From: Bathynomus jamesi
Lineage: Eukaryota > Arthropoda > Malacostraca > Isopoda > Cirolanidae
Length of the DNA stretch: 64,000 nucleotides
Assembly (NCBI GenBank): GCA_023014485.1
Contig: JAJOZX010007509.1
Span: 1 to 64,000, forward strand
Reading direction: 5' to 3'
The notes under the pieces are model-generated. The model had not been told where the DNA came from and searched no databases. It worked only from the letters and a program-made list of their open reading frames with translations. Shown here one piece after another: positions 48,071-59,641 of the stretch; position 1 is the first letter of the stretch, and the number at the start of each line of letters is the position of its first letter. The position numbers and the translations under genes are program-made.

Positions 48071-48430
48071 TGACCTTAAAAAGGTATTCCCAAAAATATG
48101 TAGTGCAAGCAATTTTGTGAACACCTTTTTGGACTACATATATGTACATATATACGAGTATATACACATTTTCACTCCCAAAGAAGAGAAAGTCTGTATA
48201 ATGGAGAAACTTGTAAACCTCTTTCTAAAATAATTTATGAGTATTTTACCACGACAATTTCAAGATATTTTAAGTTTTGAGACAAACGGTGTCTTGTCGC
48301 ATGTAACATTTGAAGGAAATGAAGATTTTAAAATGGGAAAATGGCCAAAGAAACGCCTTTTTACCTGTCCTTAAGAACATTAAAAAAAAACTTACGTATC
48401 AAATGGGATTAAGTCTAAGAAAGAGGTGTC

Positions 48431-48433
<3 letters not shown>

Positions 48434-48500
<67 letters not shown>
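48434..48500. repeat. (CA)n microsatellite
   Basis: About 33 CA units. Counterpart of 17,500-17,548. Confidence 0.9.
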
Positions 48501-48506
<6 letters not shown>

Positions 48507-48549
48507 GAGATAGACAGATAAAAAGAGATAGGCAGGTAAAGAGAGTTAC

Positions 48550-49029
48550 AAGGAGTTACAAGAACAAGAAGTACCTCTAAAGGCCTTGCGGCCCATACCG
48601 AGGAAGTACCAATAGCAACGGGTGCCAGGGAAAAATTTCTACACATTGTCACAGCTAAGTTCTCGAACAGCCACCCTAAAGACAGTAACACACATCCTCA
48701 AATAGTGTGCAAAATTCGGTCTAACCTTTTCTTGAACTGATTCACAGAGGAATTGTTCACAACTTCTGAAGGTAGTGTCACCTTTTTCCAAGTGTCACAG
48801 ATCTTATAGGTAAATTAATTCCCACACACACTTGTGCTAAACCTTTCAAATCCAACTTTCAACCATTGTTGCGAGTTGGGTTATCATTTAAACTAAACAT
48901 GCTTCTAAAATCGACATCGTTGAACCCGTGTAAGAGCTTGAAAACCTCGATGAGTTGACCGCGCAGCATCCGAGTTTCCAGCGAAAACAAATTCAGGGTG
49001 TGTAAGCGTCGATTGTAGCCCATATGCCT

Positions 49030-49035
<6 letters not shown>
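48550..49035 (-). pseudogene. LINE-F C-terminal fragment, copy B
   Basis: Same as 17,585-18,085, with S-L-E-T-R-M-L-R-G-Q-L-I-E and F-R-S-M-F-S-L-N-D readable on the minus strand. Confidence 0.65.
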
Positions 49036-49082
<47 letters not shown>

Positions 49083-49288
49083 TCATTTATCTTGAAATTG
49101 TGGCCAATGAATTTTTATTTAAAATATTTGGCACTGAAAAGAGGGAAAAATCCCTTGAAATAAAAATGACTTTTCTTCTTCACTCACTTTCTTTGCAAGA
49201 TTAAAAGGAATCAATTTGCATAAAAGAAGACCAGAAAAGTGTTGCAGTTGAAGAATATGTCAGGGTTAGCGAGAGAGAGAGAGAGAGA
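49031..49288. repeat. Two (GA)n tracts flanking unique DNA
   Basis: GA at 49,031-49,080 and 49,269-49,288. Copy A has one GA tract and lacks the 190 bp between, consistent with a deletion by misalignment of the two tracts. Confidence 0.75.
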
Positions 49289-49789
49289 GGAATATAACAG
49301 AAATTTTTTAAGTTTCGTAAACAGAATTCAATCTCATTTCGAGACTATTTAAATACTAATCAATGTAAATAAATAGTGATGTAGAGAAAATAGTATTTGC
49401 TAGTATTTGTTTGCTCATTTCTTCTTAAATTGTTTGCGAATAATTTTGTTTTACTTCTGTATGGAAAGAAGATTCTATTTTGCTTGATGTTCGAGTTCGA
49501 GGGGATGATAGTAAAGGATTGGGAGAGTAAATATAGTGGAAAAGTAAATTGGTAAAATTTGCAAGTTAATAATGTTGTTTATATCACTTAGAAATATTTT
49601 AAAATTTTCTAAGTTCTTAATTTGTATGAAAAACAATACTTTTTACCTTTTACCGAAATCTAAATGGTTTTTGTTTTGGGCCTTATGAATGTGCAATATT
49701 TTAAAAAGTATGACAGTGTGACCAATGACAGTTCTGTATACTTAAGAAATTTTAAGTTATAGTAAGATGGCTTTTGACTGATGTGTTTT

Positions 49790-51084
49790 CAACGCAGCAC
49801 ATCATGGATGACATCAACTCCAGACAACCAGCTCAACGTACACTATTAGCAACAATAGACATTAGTAAAGCATTTGATGCTATCCCACGCTTCCCTCTCA
49901 TAAACAAAATACTCAACACAAACATGCACAATAACACCAAAAGGTGGCTGAGCAACTATCTTTCAGGAAGATACTCACATGTCACATTTAATGGCAAGTC
50001 ATCCAAAAACAAGCTTTTTCCGAACGGGGTCCCTCAAGGCTCTGTTCTCTCACCAACACTGTTCAACTTATACATGCATGACATTCCAACACCCATAGAT
50101 AACAAGCTTACCTTACCATCATATGCAGGTGACATCACTCTAACATCCACCCACAACAACATCGACACCGCTACAAATAACCTACAAACATATATAAACC
50201 AAAATACTTGGGGTCACATACAACACGTCATTATCTTTTGCAAACCACATTCAGGACATTAAAAACAAATGTACGTCAAGATTTAACACGCTTAGGGTAC
50301 TAACAGGCACAAACTTTGGACACCAGCAGGAAACAACATCACTTATATACAAACAATATATTCGCTCAGTTATGGACTATGCAAGCCCATGCTGGGCACC
50401 CATTATCTCAAACACACTTCGTATCATTACAGGATGCACTCAAACAACACCAATAGAACACCTGCACAGAGAAACAAAAATACTGAAAGTTAGGGAACAT
50501 TTAGATGAGGGGAACACAATTCATGGCAGCAGCGACAACTAACTCACAACACCCTTGCCACTACAGGTAAAGTCATGCACTGACACCTTGCACCATTAAG
50601 GTAACACCAGAGACATTATAACCAAATACTCCATTCCATACCACGCCCCACAGACATCACACAGCACAGAAAACACACACACACACACACACGTAACCCA
50701 CAAAGCACTGGCACGACTCGGTCCGAATGCGGTCCTAGGTGCGAAGCCGCCACCCATTGACAGGTCAGAGACAAGCCTGAGCAGATAGATCGGATCGAAT
50801 TAACTTAGCACGATTCCGATGTGGACATCACCCCAACTTACGGACATATAAACACAGACTAGACAACTCCACAGACGACACCTGCTACCTGTGCCAGGAC
50901 ACACCACAAACAATTGAACACATTATGACAGACTGTACCGCTCTAGCACAACAACGAACACAACACAATATCACTAGTGCGCTAAACCTCTGGTCCACTC
51001 CGGAGAGCGCGATCAGTTACCTGCGTGCCGCCGGCTTGCTTGATTAGGGTGGGCTGATCGGCTAACCAACAACAACAACAACAA
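49790..51084 (+). pseudogene. LINE-C, copy B
   Basis: Counterpart of 18,575-19,880: I-D-I-S-K-A-F-D-A-I-P, G-V-P-Q-G-S-V-L-S-P-T-L-F and the same Y-A-G-D in place of YADD. It ends in (AAC)n. No second LINE-C follows; Helitron-like DNA does. Confidence 0.85.
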
Positions 51085-51715
51085 CTATATAAAAGCAAGT
51101 TGTGTGATTCTGTCTGTCTGTCAGTTAACTTTTGGGTCTCTAAAAAAGCTGAATTTTTTAAATAATAATTACATTGTGTCAAGATTTGTGAAGCTTAAGA
51201 TTTCATGACTATAATAATTTTATTGACCAAATAATTAAACCCCCAGTAATTGGGGTCTGTAGGCCCTCTAATTACTGGAAGTTCAATTATTTGGTTAATA
51301 AAACTATAGAAAAGAATGCGGCCACGAAAATCTTGAGCTTTACATTTTGTCAAAAATTGTGAAGTTTAAGAGTTTTATGACTATAATTTTATTGACCAAA
51401 TAATTGAACCTCCGGTAGTTGGGGGATCACAAGTCCCCCAATTACTGGGGGTTCAATTATTTGGTCAATAAAACTATAGAAAAGAACGCATCGTGTCACA
51501 TCGTGTTACATCGTGTCAAGATTTGTGAAGCTTAAAATTTTCATGGCTGTGTTCTTTTCTATAGTTTTATTGACTAAATAATTGAACCCCCAATAATTGG
51601 CGGACCGCAAGCCCCCATTTACTGGGGGATACAACAAAAAATAAAAAATTATTTGAATAATTAAAATTTAATACAATCAGCACACACCAAGCAATTGCTC
51701 GGCATAAGCGCTAAT
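51085..51715 (+). mobile_element. Helitron-like non-autonomous element 1
   Basis: Starts CTATATAAAAGCAAGTTGTG in the LINE-C tail and ends with a CCAAGCAATTGCTCGG hairpin followed about 10 bases later by CTAA and a T, the Helitron 3' signature (hairpin then CTRR, next to T). Inside, a roughly 190-bp unit (TTTATTGACCAAATAATT, AATTACTGGGGG, AACTATAGAAAAGAA) is repeated in both orientations. No Rep/helicase coding. Confidence 0.55.
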
Positions 51716-53026
51716 CTTCTATATAAAAGCAAGTTGTATGTGGTTTTCTCTGTGAGTCTGACTGTCCGTGAACTTTTGAGTCTAAAACGAGCCGAGTTTT
51801 TTAAAAGAAATAGCAAAATATTAGAGGAAAAAAAAGCATCAAAAGTGGGCTCTTCGGACCCATTTAGCTAGAACTGCGGTGCTGGGGTCTACGGGTCTCC
51901 AAATTACTGGAGAGTCAATAGTTTTCATTCAATAACTATAGAAAAGAACGCAGCCATGAAAATCTTAAGTTTCACAAATCTTGATATATTCGGTTCGGAT
52001 GTAAAGCTTAAGATTTTTATTGCTACGTTCTTTTCTATAGTTTCTATTAACGGAATAAATGAACCCCCAGTAATTGGGGGGGGGGGGGGTCAATTATTCG
52101 TCACTAAAACTATAGGAAAGGACGCAGCAATGAAAATCTTAAGCTTTACATCCGAACCCATTGTCTCAAGCGATGGAAATCTTAACGCACCCAAGTAAAA
52201 ACTTTCAGCCAATCCGGATACATGGTGTCTACACAGAGGACTGCCTTTTAGTATAGAATAATAATAAATCACTGCCACTGCCACTATAGATAATAATAAT
52301 TATAGTATAGATAATATTATTTTTCTGAGTGAGAGAATCCAGCGTGCAACATTTGGCAAAATAAGGCATGCTATTTTCGCTTTCCCTTTGAAAAATTTGC
52401 TGTCTTCAGTGCATCATTTTTGTTCTAAGTACGCTGAAGAAAATAACTAAGTTCATTTTAGTCCGGAAGAAACTAAGAAACCCTTTTTAAACTCGATACT
52501 ATAATTTAGCAAATGTGTGTCTGTTTGTGTGTCTGTCTGTTCGTCTGTACACAGAAAAAAAATGTTACATTTCTGAACCGATTTCGACCAAACTTTGTAT
52601 GGTGGATAGGGGTGTTGAGTAATGAACAAAAAATATATGTGTGACCAGCCCCCCAACCCCCCAACACCAATTACTAGGCCCGAAGGCGTCAACACCGCCA
52701 TAAAACTATAGAAAAGAATGTAGCTATGGAAATTTTCAGCTTCACATTCCCGCCCGTAATAATAATAATAATAATAAAGAAAATCAAGTTGGTGAATATA
52801 TTTAGAAAAGAACGTAGCCATCAAAAATTTTAGCTCCGCATCGGAAGCCATGATAATTAAAAAAAAAATGTGACAAGTTATGTTTGAAATTTAACTGCTT
52901 CGTGAGCTTCAAGTAAAATCTGTGAAGCGGCATTTAAAATTTAAGTGATTCGTGAGCTAATTGTAAATGTTAAACTCTAACTTGCTCAGAGAATATCCCG
53001 CCAGTAGGACGGGTATTTTTGCTAGT
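51716..53026 (+). mobile_element. Helitron-like non-autonomous element 2
   Basis: Begins TCTTCTATATAAAAGCAAGT right after the first element. The 3' end carries a CCCGCC...GGACGGG hairpin, then a T-rich gap and GCTAG next to T. Internally (about 51,835-51,885) another CTAG end follows a GGGCTC/GGACCC stem, so it may be composite. It shares the CTATAGAAAAGAACG unit and a GTCTGTCTG run near 52,510-52,545. (AAT)n at 52,757-52,777. Confidence 0.5.
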
Positions 53027-53464
53027 CTCTACTATAATTTAGCAAATGTGTGTCTGTCTGTGTGTCTGTCTGTCTGTCTGTCCGCAGAAAAACCTTTACG
53101 TTTTTGAACCGATTCCGACCAAACTTCGTATGGTGGATCGGGGTGATGAGTGATGAACGAAAATATATGTGTGACCAGCACCCCCTACACCAATTACTGG
53201 GCCCGAAAGCCCCAGCACCGCTATAAAACTATAGAAAAGAACGCAGCCATGAAAATCTTGAGCTTCACATTGTGTCAACATTTGTGAAGCTTAAGATTTT
53301 CATGATTATAGTTTTATTGACCAAATAATTAAACCCCCAGTAATTGGGGGCCAGCAGGCACCCCAATTACTGGGGGATAGGACAAAATATAAAAAACGAT
53401 TTGAATAATTAAAATTTAATTCAGTCAGCCCACCCCAAGCAAGTGCTTGGCATAACAGCTAGTA
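53027..53464 (+). mobile_element. Helitron-like non-autonomous element 3
   Basis: Starts TCTCTACTATAATTTAGCAA, contains a GTCTGTCTGTCTG run, and ends with a perfect 7-bp hairpin CCAAGCA-AG-TGCTTGG followed by CATAACAGCTAG and a T. The clearest Helitron-type end of the three. No coding. Confidence 0.6.
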
Positions 53465-53579
53465 ACATACAAAAGTTTAAAAAAATACGCTTAAGAAGCA
53501 CTATGGTATGATACCAAAGAAAAATCAAAATATTTCACTGAAAACTTTTTTGTTGAAAATTTCTAGGTACGTTCTTGTA

Positions 53580-53875
53580 ATCAGTTAGATTGTATCTGTC
53601 CAGTTATTGTATTATCTTATTTTGTGTCTCAAATTTCGAGTCATCCGTCATTATGACTCTAAAACCTTTTGCTTTTTAATTATTTTAAACTTTTATCTAT
53701 ATGTGTGGCACAGTAATCCCTAAATAAAGGCAGCGTTATCCATAAATTTTAGTTTATAACTTTTTCCGTACCTTAATATTTGATAATTTTGGGTGTTTTC
53801 ATTTCATAGTGTTGTCTTTTGACCGTCTGTATATTCGGTTTGTGTTCACGTGTGAAGGTTCTCTAATCTCTATTC
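53580..53875 (-). pseudogene. Old LINE-B remnant, left of the mini-mariner
   Basis: Antisense nucleotide similarity to LINE-B around 10,720-10,760 (TTTTGTGTCTCAAATTTCGA and CATCCGTCATTATGAC) and 10,880-10,920. The element continues at 54,620 on the other side of the mariner insertion. Confidence 0.5.
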
Positions 53876-53877
53876 TA

Positions 53878-54615
53878 CAGGGTGTCCCATAAGTCCGGCA
53901 TCATAGGAAAAATAATAAAAAAAGGCAAAACAAAAGCTTTTATTTACAAACGTGCTCAATATGTCCACCATTGTTTTCAATACACAAATTCAGACGTGAT
54001 ACCCAGTCAGCAAGCACACGGTGAATGATGTCAGGAGTAATGGTGTTACATGCCCCAATAATGCGCTGCCGCAAATGTTCAACACTCCTAATTTTCTCTG
54101 CGTATACCAGTGCTTTCAAGTGGCCCCAGAGATAAAAATCGGGATCATCTTCGCTTAATTTCTGTAGGATCTGAAGTTTATATGGATGCCATTTGTGAGC
54201 CTGAAGAATGCGATGGATGCTACTTTTCGACACTCCTGTCTCGGCGGACAATCGCCGAAGAGACTTATTGGGACTTCTGTTAAAATGAGCCAGGATAGCA
54301 GTCGCTGTATCATCGTCAGTGGACCTCCTTGAAGGTCCACTGCGTGGTTTATCTTCTATGGATCCTGTTTCCTCAAACTTTGCAACAAGTCTGCTAACAC
54401 AACTCTGTGTTATTGGCTCGTGGTCTGGATGCAGTCTGTTAAATTCAGCAGCGGCCTCTCTTTGACTCCGATTTCCTATGAGTAGAATTATCTGGATTCG
54501 TTCTTCCTTGCTCACAGACATTATGGCCTGTAGGAAGAGAAAAATATGAATTATGGTTTGTAGAAATAGAAAAATATGAATTTCTCCTATGATACCGGAC
54601 TTATGGGACACCCTG
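53878..54615 (-). mobile_element. DD41D-type mini-mariner with in-frame catalytic deletion
   Basis: Inverted ends CAGGGTGTCCCATAAGTCCG at left and CGGACTTATGGGACACCCTG at right, flanked by TA. It lies inside an old LINE-B remnant. The only gene is the fused transposase remnant on the minus strand. Present only in copy B. Confidence 0.85.
53940..54521 (-). CDS. Fused transposase: HTH joined to the C-terminus, catalytic core lost
   Basis: 194 residues from the ATG at 54,521. N-terminal tandem helix-turn-helix (S-Q-R-E-A-A-A-E-F-N; Q-S-C-V-S-R-L-V-A-K-F-E; a K-P-R-S-G-P linker; L-S-A-E-T-G-V-S-K-S-S-I-H-R-I-L). At L-S-E-D-D-P-D it jumps directly to F-Y-L-W-G-H-L-K-A-L-V-Y, the part after the third catalytic Asp. 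The whole DDE core is removed but the frame stays open, ending G-H-I-E-H-V-C-K. Could make a DNA-binding, non-cutting protein. Compare the DD41D element at 24,917, which has the reverse deletion. Confidence 0.75.
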   Translation of the reverse strand: MSVSKEERIQIILLIGNRSQREAAAEFNRLHPDHEPITQSCVSRLVAKFEETGSIEDKPRSGPSRRSTDDDTATAILAHFNRSPNKSLRRLSAETGVSKSSIHRILQAHKWHPYKLQILQKLSEDDPDFYLWGHLKALVYAEKIRSVEHLRQRIIGACNTITPDIIHRVLADWVSRLNLCIENNGGHIEHVCK

Positions 54616-54617
54616 TA

Positions 54618-55020
54618 CATCAACTCTATTATTTTATTTGTCTGCTGATTTTTGTATCGTCAGTAAGTGATGTTATTTGTGCTATTGTTGATTACTTCAT
54701 TTCTACCGGTGAGCATGATTATGAAAAATAGTGGAGCAAGTATCCTACTGTTTGTTGAGGTACTGAGATAGGAACTTCTTAGTTTGATTATGATATTCCA
54801 TGGATTGTGATAACTTGCTGACGCACTCTACGGGATTAAGTTTTATACCAGTTTATCTATTTTGCCTGGTGTTCCCATATCTTTCATTTTATGTACTACT
54901 ATTCAATGATAACTCCATAATCACACTTGTTGAATGTTTTGCCAAAGTCTGTGTACATTACGTCAAAATTGACTTTGTTTTCGAAGGCATTATTGATAGT
55001 GTTTGTGTTCTATTATTTTT
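54618..55020 (-). pseudogene. Old LINE-B remnant, right of the mini-mariner
   Basis: Counterpart of 22,962-23,355. Antisense to the RT palm of LINE-B with the frame destroyed. Confidence 0.6.
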
Positions 55021-55043
55021 TTTAATTCTCTCTCTCTCTCTTT

Positions 55044-55085
<42 letters not shown>

Positions 55086-55106
55086 CTGCAAACACGCAGT
55101 ATAATT

Positions 55107-55239
55107 AACGTAAAGAACGACGCTTGTATAGGAGATATTCCGCGCAAGATGAGAGAGAGAACGAAATTTTTCATTTGTTTCGTTCTCTCTCTCTCATCTT
55201 GCGCGGAATATCTCCTATACAAGCGTCGTTCTTTACGTT
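55107..55239. repeat. Long palindrome, about 60-bp arms
   Basis: Arms 55,107-55,166 and 55,178-55,239 are complementary except for one GA unit. The loop is about 11 bases. The outer 27 bases of each arm equal the whole palindrome of copy A (23,426-23,484). A central GAGAGAGA run forms part of each arm. Confidence 0.85.
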
Positions 55240-55267
55240 GATATATATAATATATATATATATATAT

Positions 55268-55496
55268 AGGGTGTCCATAAAGTCACGCAACACAGGAAAA
55301 TACATTTATTTTGTTTATTTATTTATTTTGTTTTATTTATTTGTTCGAAATGATTCTCACCAATCTCAAAACATGTTTGTAAACGGAAAAGCAGGTTTCT
55401 TTGAATGTTCCTCAACATATTTGACATGATGAATACATAAATAAATAGACATTGCTTACAGTATGTTCCTATGATTCGTGACTTTATGGACACCCT
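55268..55496. mobile_element. 229-bp MITE, copy B
   Basis: Same element and position as 23,534-23,762, same ends. Confidence 0.85.
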
Positions 55497-55615
55497 GTAT
55501 ATATAACGGTTTAGTTATCGACTTGTATTTAATTTTTATGAATGCAGTATTTACACTTTTCACAGTTCCCCTGACAATCTTTAAGATGTGGTTCAGAAAA
55601 ACATTTGAAGTCAGA

Positions 55616-56511
55616 CATTATTTCTTCCATATTTCCTTTCAGGCATAAAACCTTATATCATGTACTTTAATTTTATAACTTGTACGTTTGCGGAAAAAAG
55701 TTCGTCTAGAATTCTAAAATTTCTAGAAAGCATAAAAATTATTAATTATTAAATAATGTTTTTTTTTTTTTTATTACTGTGACCAAAGCTAAAAAGATAA
55801 CCAAACAAAAATATATTACGAATTAGTAAATTTTTTGTTATTTTTACGAATTTTACGTTTGTATTGGCGAACATTTTTCTTTAAACTCTACATTTGCTGG
55901 AATCATTTTAGCTTCTTCATTGAAAGCCTTTCAATAAAAAAACTGAAATTCGACTTTCTTTTCAAATTAAACCAAGTTTTTTGTGAGTATGTTGACATCT
56001 CGTCAGGATTGATTTTCTCCTCATTCCGTTTCTTTCTCTATTATTAACTTTCTTATTCATATTCGTGTTTATTCAATTTTCTTTTATTTTCTTCTTCATT
56101 TTGTTTACGTGTTGTTTTTGTTTCACTCTTTATTGCGTCTTTCTCTACTTTTTTTTTCTTCATTTTGTTGTTTTGGCGTGACGCCCATTTCTCCTTTATT
56201 CTCCTTTAAATTTTGTTCCTATATTAAATACCAGAAATGAATTCACCTTTGACGCAATGTCGTCACACAAGAATTTCATTTCTTGTATCTGTTTCACGCT
56301 GGAGAGGAGACAAATACTGTAACACAATATATGAGTGTGTGTGTGTGTGTGTGTGTGTATACAGTATGTATATATATATGTATATATGTACGCGTGCACA
56401 TGTGTATGTGTCATTGCATGATGTGAAAAGTACTTATTGTTTTCAAGGTCAACAAAACTTTCTCTTCAAAATTTCTTTATTAAAACGTTCTTAAGATTTC
56501 AATGTTCCAAG
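55616..56511. other. Unique AT-rich interval
   Basis: Starts where homology between the two large copies ends. Contains T-rich runs, a (GT)n tract at 56,337-56,358 and a TA-rich run to 56,395. Short open frames only; nothing recognised. Confidence 0.5.
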
Positions 56512-56520
56512 ATACCCCAT

Positions 56521-56768
56521 TAGGCCTGTTCAAAAATCAACTTTTTCTTATTTTCATAGGTTTCTGTACATTTTCCCATGCTTTTTGACCTGAGAAAACC
56601 GAAAATCACAACTATTTTGACCTAGGATGTTGGGAAGCATTGCCGCATGGAGCTTTACGTTTTCTGCCTTGAAATCGGCCAAAGCGCCAATTTCGGGGTC
56701 CCTTGAATTATGTTTTGCACTTTAACTTTTGATCTAAACAAGATAGAGCAACAAATTAGGTATCAAAT
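56521..56768 (+). repeat. Left terminal inverted repeat
   Basis: 248 bp, complementary to 59,642-59,890 with scattered differences (for example AAAACCG against AAAGGCCG and an indel near position 190). It holds blocks such as GGGAAGCATTGCCGCATGGA shared exactly with the other arm. Confidence 0.9.
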
Positions 56769-56786
56769 GAAAGAGCATAAAATTAA

Positions 56787-56872
56787 TAAATAATAATAAT
56801 AATAATAATAATAATATAATAATAATAACAAATAAATAATAATTAATATTAATAATAATAATAATAATAATT
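56787..56872. repeat. (AAT)n microsatellite inside the transposon
   Basis: Imperfect AAT/ATT trinucleotide run between the left inverted repeat and a putative splice acceptor (TTTTTCAG at 56,881-56,888). Confidence 0.85.
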
Positions 56873-56945
56873 ATCTATCATTTTTCAGGAAACAACAGAA
56901 ACTCAATCAGAATCTAGAAAACCATCTACAAGTTACAACTTCACA

Positions 56946-59403
56946 ATGGCATTAAGCAAGGAGCTGAGGGAGCTCCGTGGGCGCACAGTTGATATCTCAG
57001 AACCTCCACGTACTGTCCACAGGCAGGTGTCAACTGGGCCATCTACCAGATCTCTCACTGAAACTTTCCTGGTTGGATACCCTTCAGCTTTTATCAGTGG
57101 TTCCCAGCTTCCCACCAACAGACAGGCGTTCCAGTATTTCGTTAATCTTCAGAATTTACCGGAAAATGCAGGGAGGCCCATGGTTCAAGACCTAGCATAT
57201 GAAACAGTTGAATCTATCATCCCATTCTGGCAGATGGCTAGGATCAAGACAATGACCAATTACAACGCAATCTTCATGAAACTACATGAGAAACATCGTG
57301 CTCTGGTGAAAAGCAAAGGAAGAGCAAGTAACCCTGGAGGAAAAAGAGGAGCATTTGTGCTGGAATTAGACAGCCTGTTCGATATAGGAGCTCCAGATGC
57401 AATCCAGGAAATACAGAACAACAGACTGTTATCCAGAGAGAGAAAGATGAGGATATCAGGTTCTACGAAGACCAAAAGACTGAGAGGAAAGGTCATATGT
57501 CTGGTCATGACAAGATTTTTGAGACAAGATCCCTGCAGCAAGCAGCGAGGAATGAAAGACTGCAGCATAGACAAGAACAAGGTAAAACTAATTACTTTGA
57601 ACGTCACAAAAAGTTTTAAGTTTTACTCCATTGCGATATTTAGCATGTACTTAACAATTACTGTCTTAACATGTACTATTTTACAGCTGCAGCAGAACAA
57701 GAGGCAGTTGTTCATGTGGATGACATTACCTGGGGTGACTCAACTGACAACGACGCTAACACAGAGGACATGGATTACCATCAGCCTCGTCCTGGATGTT
57801 CTCACCATCAAGACACTGTGACTAGTGTGACTTTGACGTTTCCAAGGAAGGTCATGGAATGTGATGTCATCTGCAATACAGCTGATCGTCTTGGTTTATC
57901 AGACAATCAAGTTACTGCCATGGTTTCTGCCACCTTGAAAGCTGGAGGGGCTGATCTGGATAACTTCGTCATCTCAACCTCAACAACACGTCGCAACAGA
58001 ATGCTGTCCAGGTATAATATCAGCCAGAGTCACATGTCCAAGTTTTGTGAAAACCCCCCACAGTACGCTGCCTTACACTGGGATGGAAAGTTGCTCAAAG
58101 ATGTCTTGGGCAGTGAACCTGGAAGTACCTCAGAGACTTTAGCTGTGCTAGTGTCTGGTCCACCTTCATACACTGAAGGAAAGTTATTGGGAGTACCTGT
58201 CATCGACAATTCTTCTGGCACAGCTCAGGCTGAGGCTTCAATGGATTTACTGGAGACGTGGGAACTTACGGATAATGTTACTGCCCTTGTTTTTGACACT
58301 ACATCCAGTAACAGTGGAGTTCACAGAGGAACTGCCAAACTGCTAGAGAAAATGCTGAACAAAAAGGTGTTTTATCTGGCCTGTCGACATCACATCCTGG
58401 AAATCCTAGTAGGAGCAGTTTGGGAGAAGCTGTTTGGGAAGGTGAAGGGGCCAGATAATCCCTGGTTTGAGCATCTGAAGGATGTTTGGACGGACTTGTC
58501 CAAGGAAAACCCAAAGATGCTGGCTATCAACAGCAAATGGCTGAAGGAAAAGAAGAAGAACAGTGAAGAAATACTCCAAGACATTCTAACAGCAGAAAGG
58601 CTTCCAAGAGCCGACTACAGGGAAATGGCTGAACTGACAGTCATTGTTCTTGGAGGAACGCCTCCTCGAGGTATTCACTGGAGTCGACCAGGCGCCATTC
58701 ATCAGGCCAGATGGATGGCCAGAAACCTGTACTCCATGAAAATGCTGATGTTTGCAGATCAACTTGAGTACGACGAAGACACTGTATCAAAGCTGGAAAG
58801 ACTCAACACCTTCCTTGCGCTGTTCTACATCCTGTATGGATGATGTCAATGTCTGCTGCAGATGCTCCCGTGAATGATCTAAGTCTAATCCAGGACATGT
58901 TGAAGTACAAGAAAACTGACCCAGAGCTTGCTGATGCAGTACTTAATAAGATGGAAAACCACAAATGGTACCTGACGCAGGAAGTCGTGCCATTTGCCCT
59001 GTTCAGCAGTAGATTGAGTGACACATTGAAGCACGACATTGCTGCCCAGTTACATGCCACTGAGAAGCCAGACAGCTTCAGAACAGGAAAGCCTCTATTC
59101 CAGAGAGTCACAGCTAAGACCACCCTGGTTGATCTCATTGGCCCAGAATCACATTTCCTGCTGGACACACTGAACATTGGAACCTGTCACGTCTTGGCCA
59201 CAGAATGAGGACTACAGAAAAGCGTTGGACTATGTTAAGAATCTGAAAGCGGTGAATGACATTGCTGAACGTGGTGTCAGATGATGAGCGACTTTGCAAA
59301 TGTCATAACAACAGATGCCAAGCAAAGGGACTATCTCCTTCAAGCTGTGGAGTTCAACAGACGCCGCTTTGACAGCTTCAAGAAACAAACTCTCAACAAC
59401 TGA
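56946..59403 (+). pseudogene. Putative DDE-type transposase, spliced, with several frameshifts
   Basis: The frame is open from an acceptor at 56,888 through the ATG at 56,946, so an upstream exon may exist. A shift in the AG run at 57,435-57,443 leads into K-D-E-D-I-R-F-Y-E-D-Q-K. The exon ends AAG at 57,581, then a 105-bp intron (GTAAAA...TTTTACAG) to 57,686, which restores frame. Main block 57,687-58,843: A-L-H-W-D-G-K (candidate first Asp), about 70 residues later A-L-V-F-D-T-T-S-S-N-S-G (second Asp), L-A-C-R-H-H-I-L-E (C-x2-H), and L-P-R-A-D-Y-R-E-M-A-E-L...H-Q-A-R-W-M-A. A one-base shift near 58,831 leads to P-V-W-M-M-S-M; further shifts occur near 59,205 and 59,280 before A-V-N-D-I-A-E-R-G-V and a final stop at 59,403. 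RNase-H-like transposases of the hAT/P/MULE type show D, D, C-x2-H, E order. Assignment to a family is open. Confidence 0.7.
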
Positions 59404-59641
59404 CTGTGTAAATGTCATTATGAAATTAATCATCATGTAATGCTTTCACTTCTTGATCGATTAGACTTGTGACAAAATGTTAATCTCAAATTTGTGTCAT
59501 GAATAAGGCGCCTTGTCTGCCTTGAGTGTGAGAAAACGAATTTTGTGATATTTCTGAAATCTTTGTATGTACCAATGTGCCATTTCTTGTTCCAAGACTA
59601 TCATAATTGTATAAGTTAGAAAGAGGATTAAAAACACTTTA
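59404..59641 (+). other. 3' UTR of the transposase gene
   Basis: AT-rich, no coding. ATTAAA near 59,627 could serve as polyadenylation signal just before the right inverted repeat. Confidence 0.4.
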
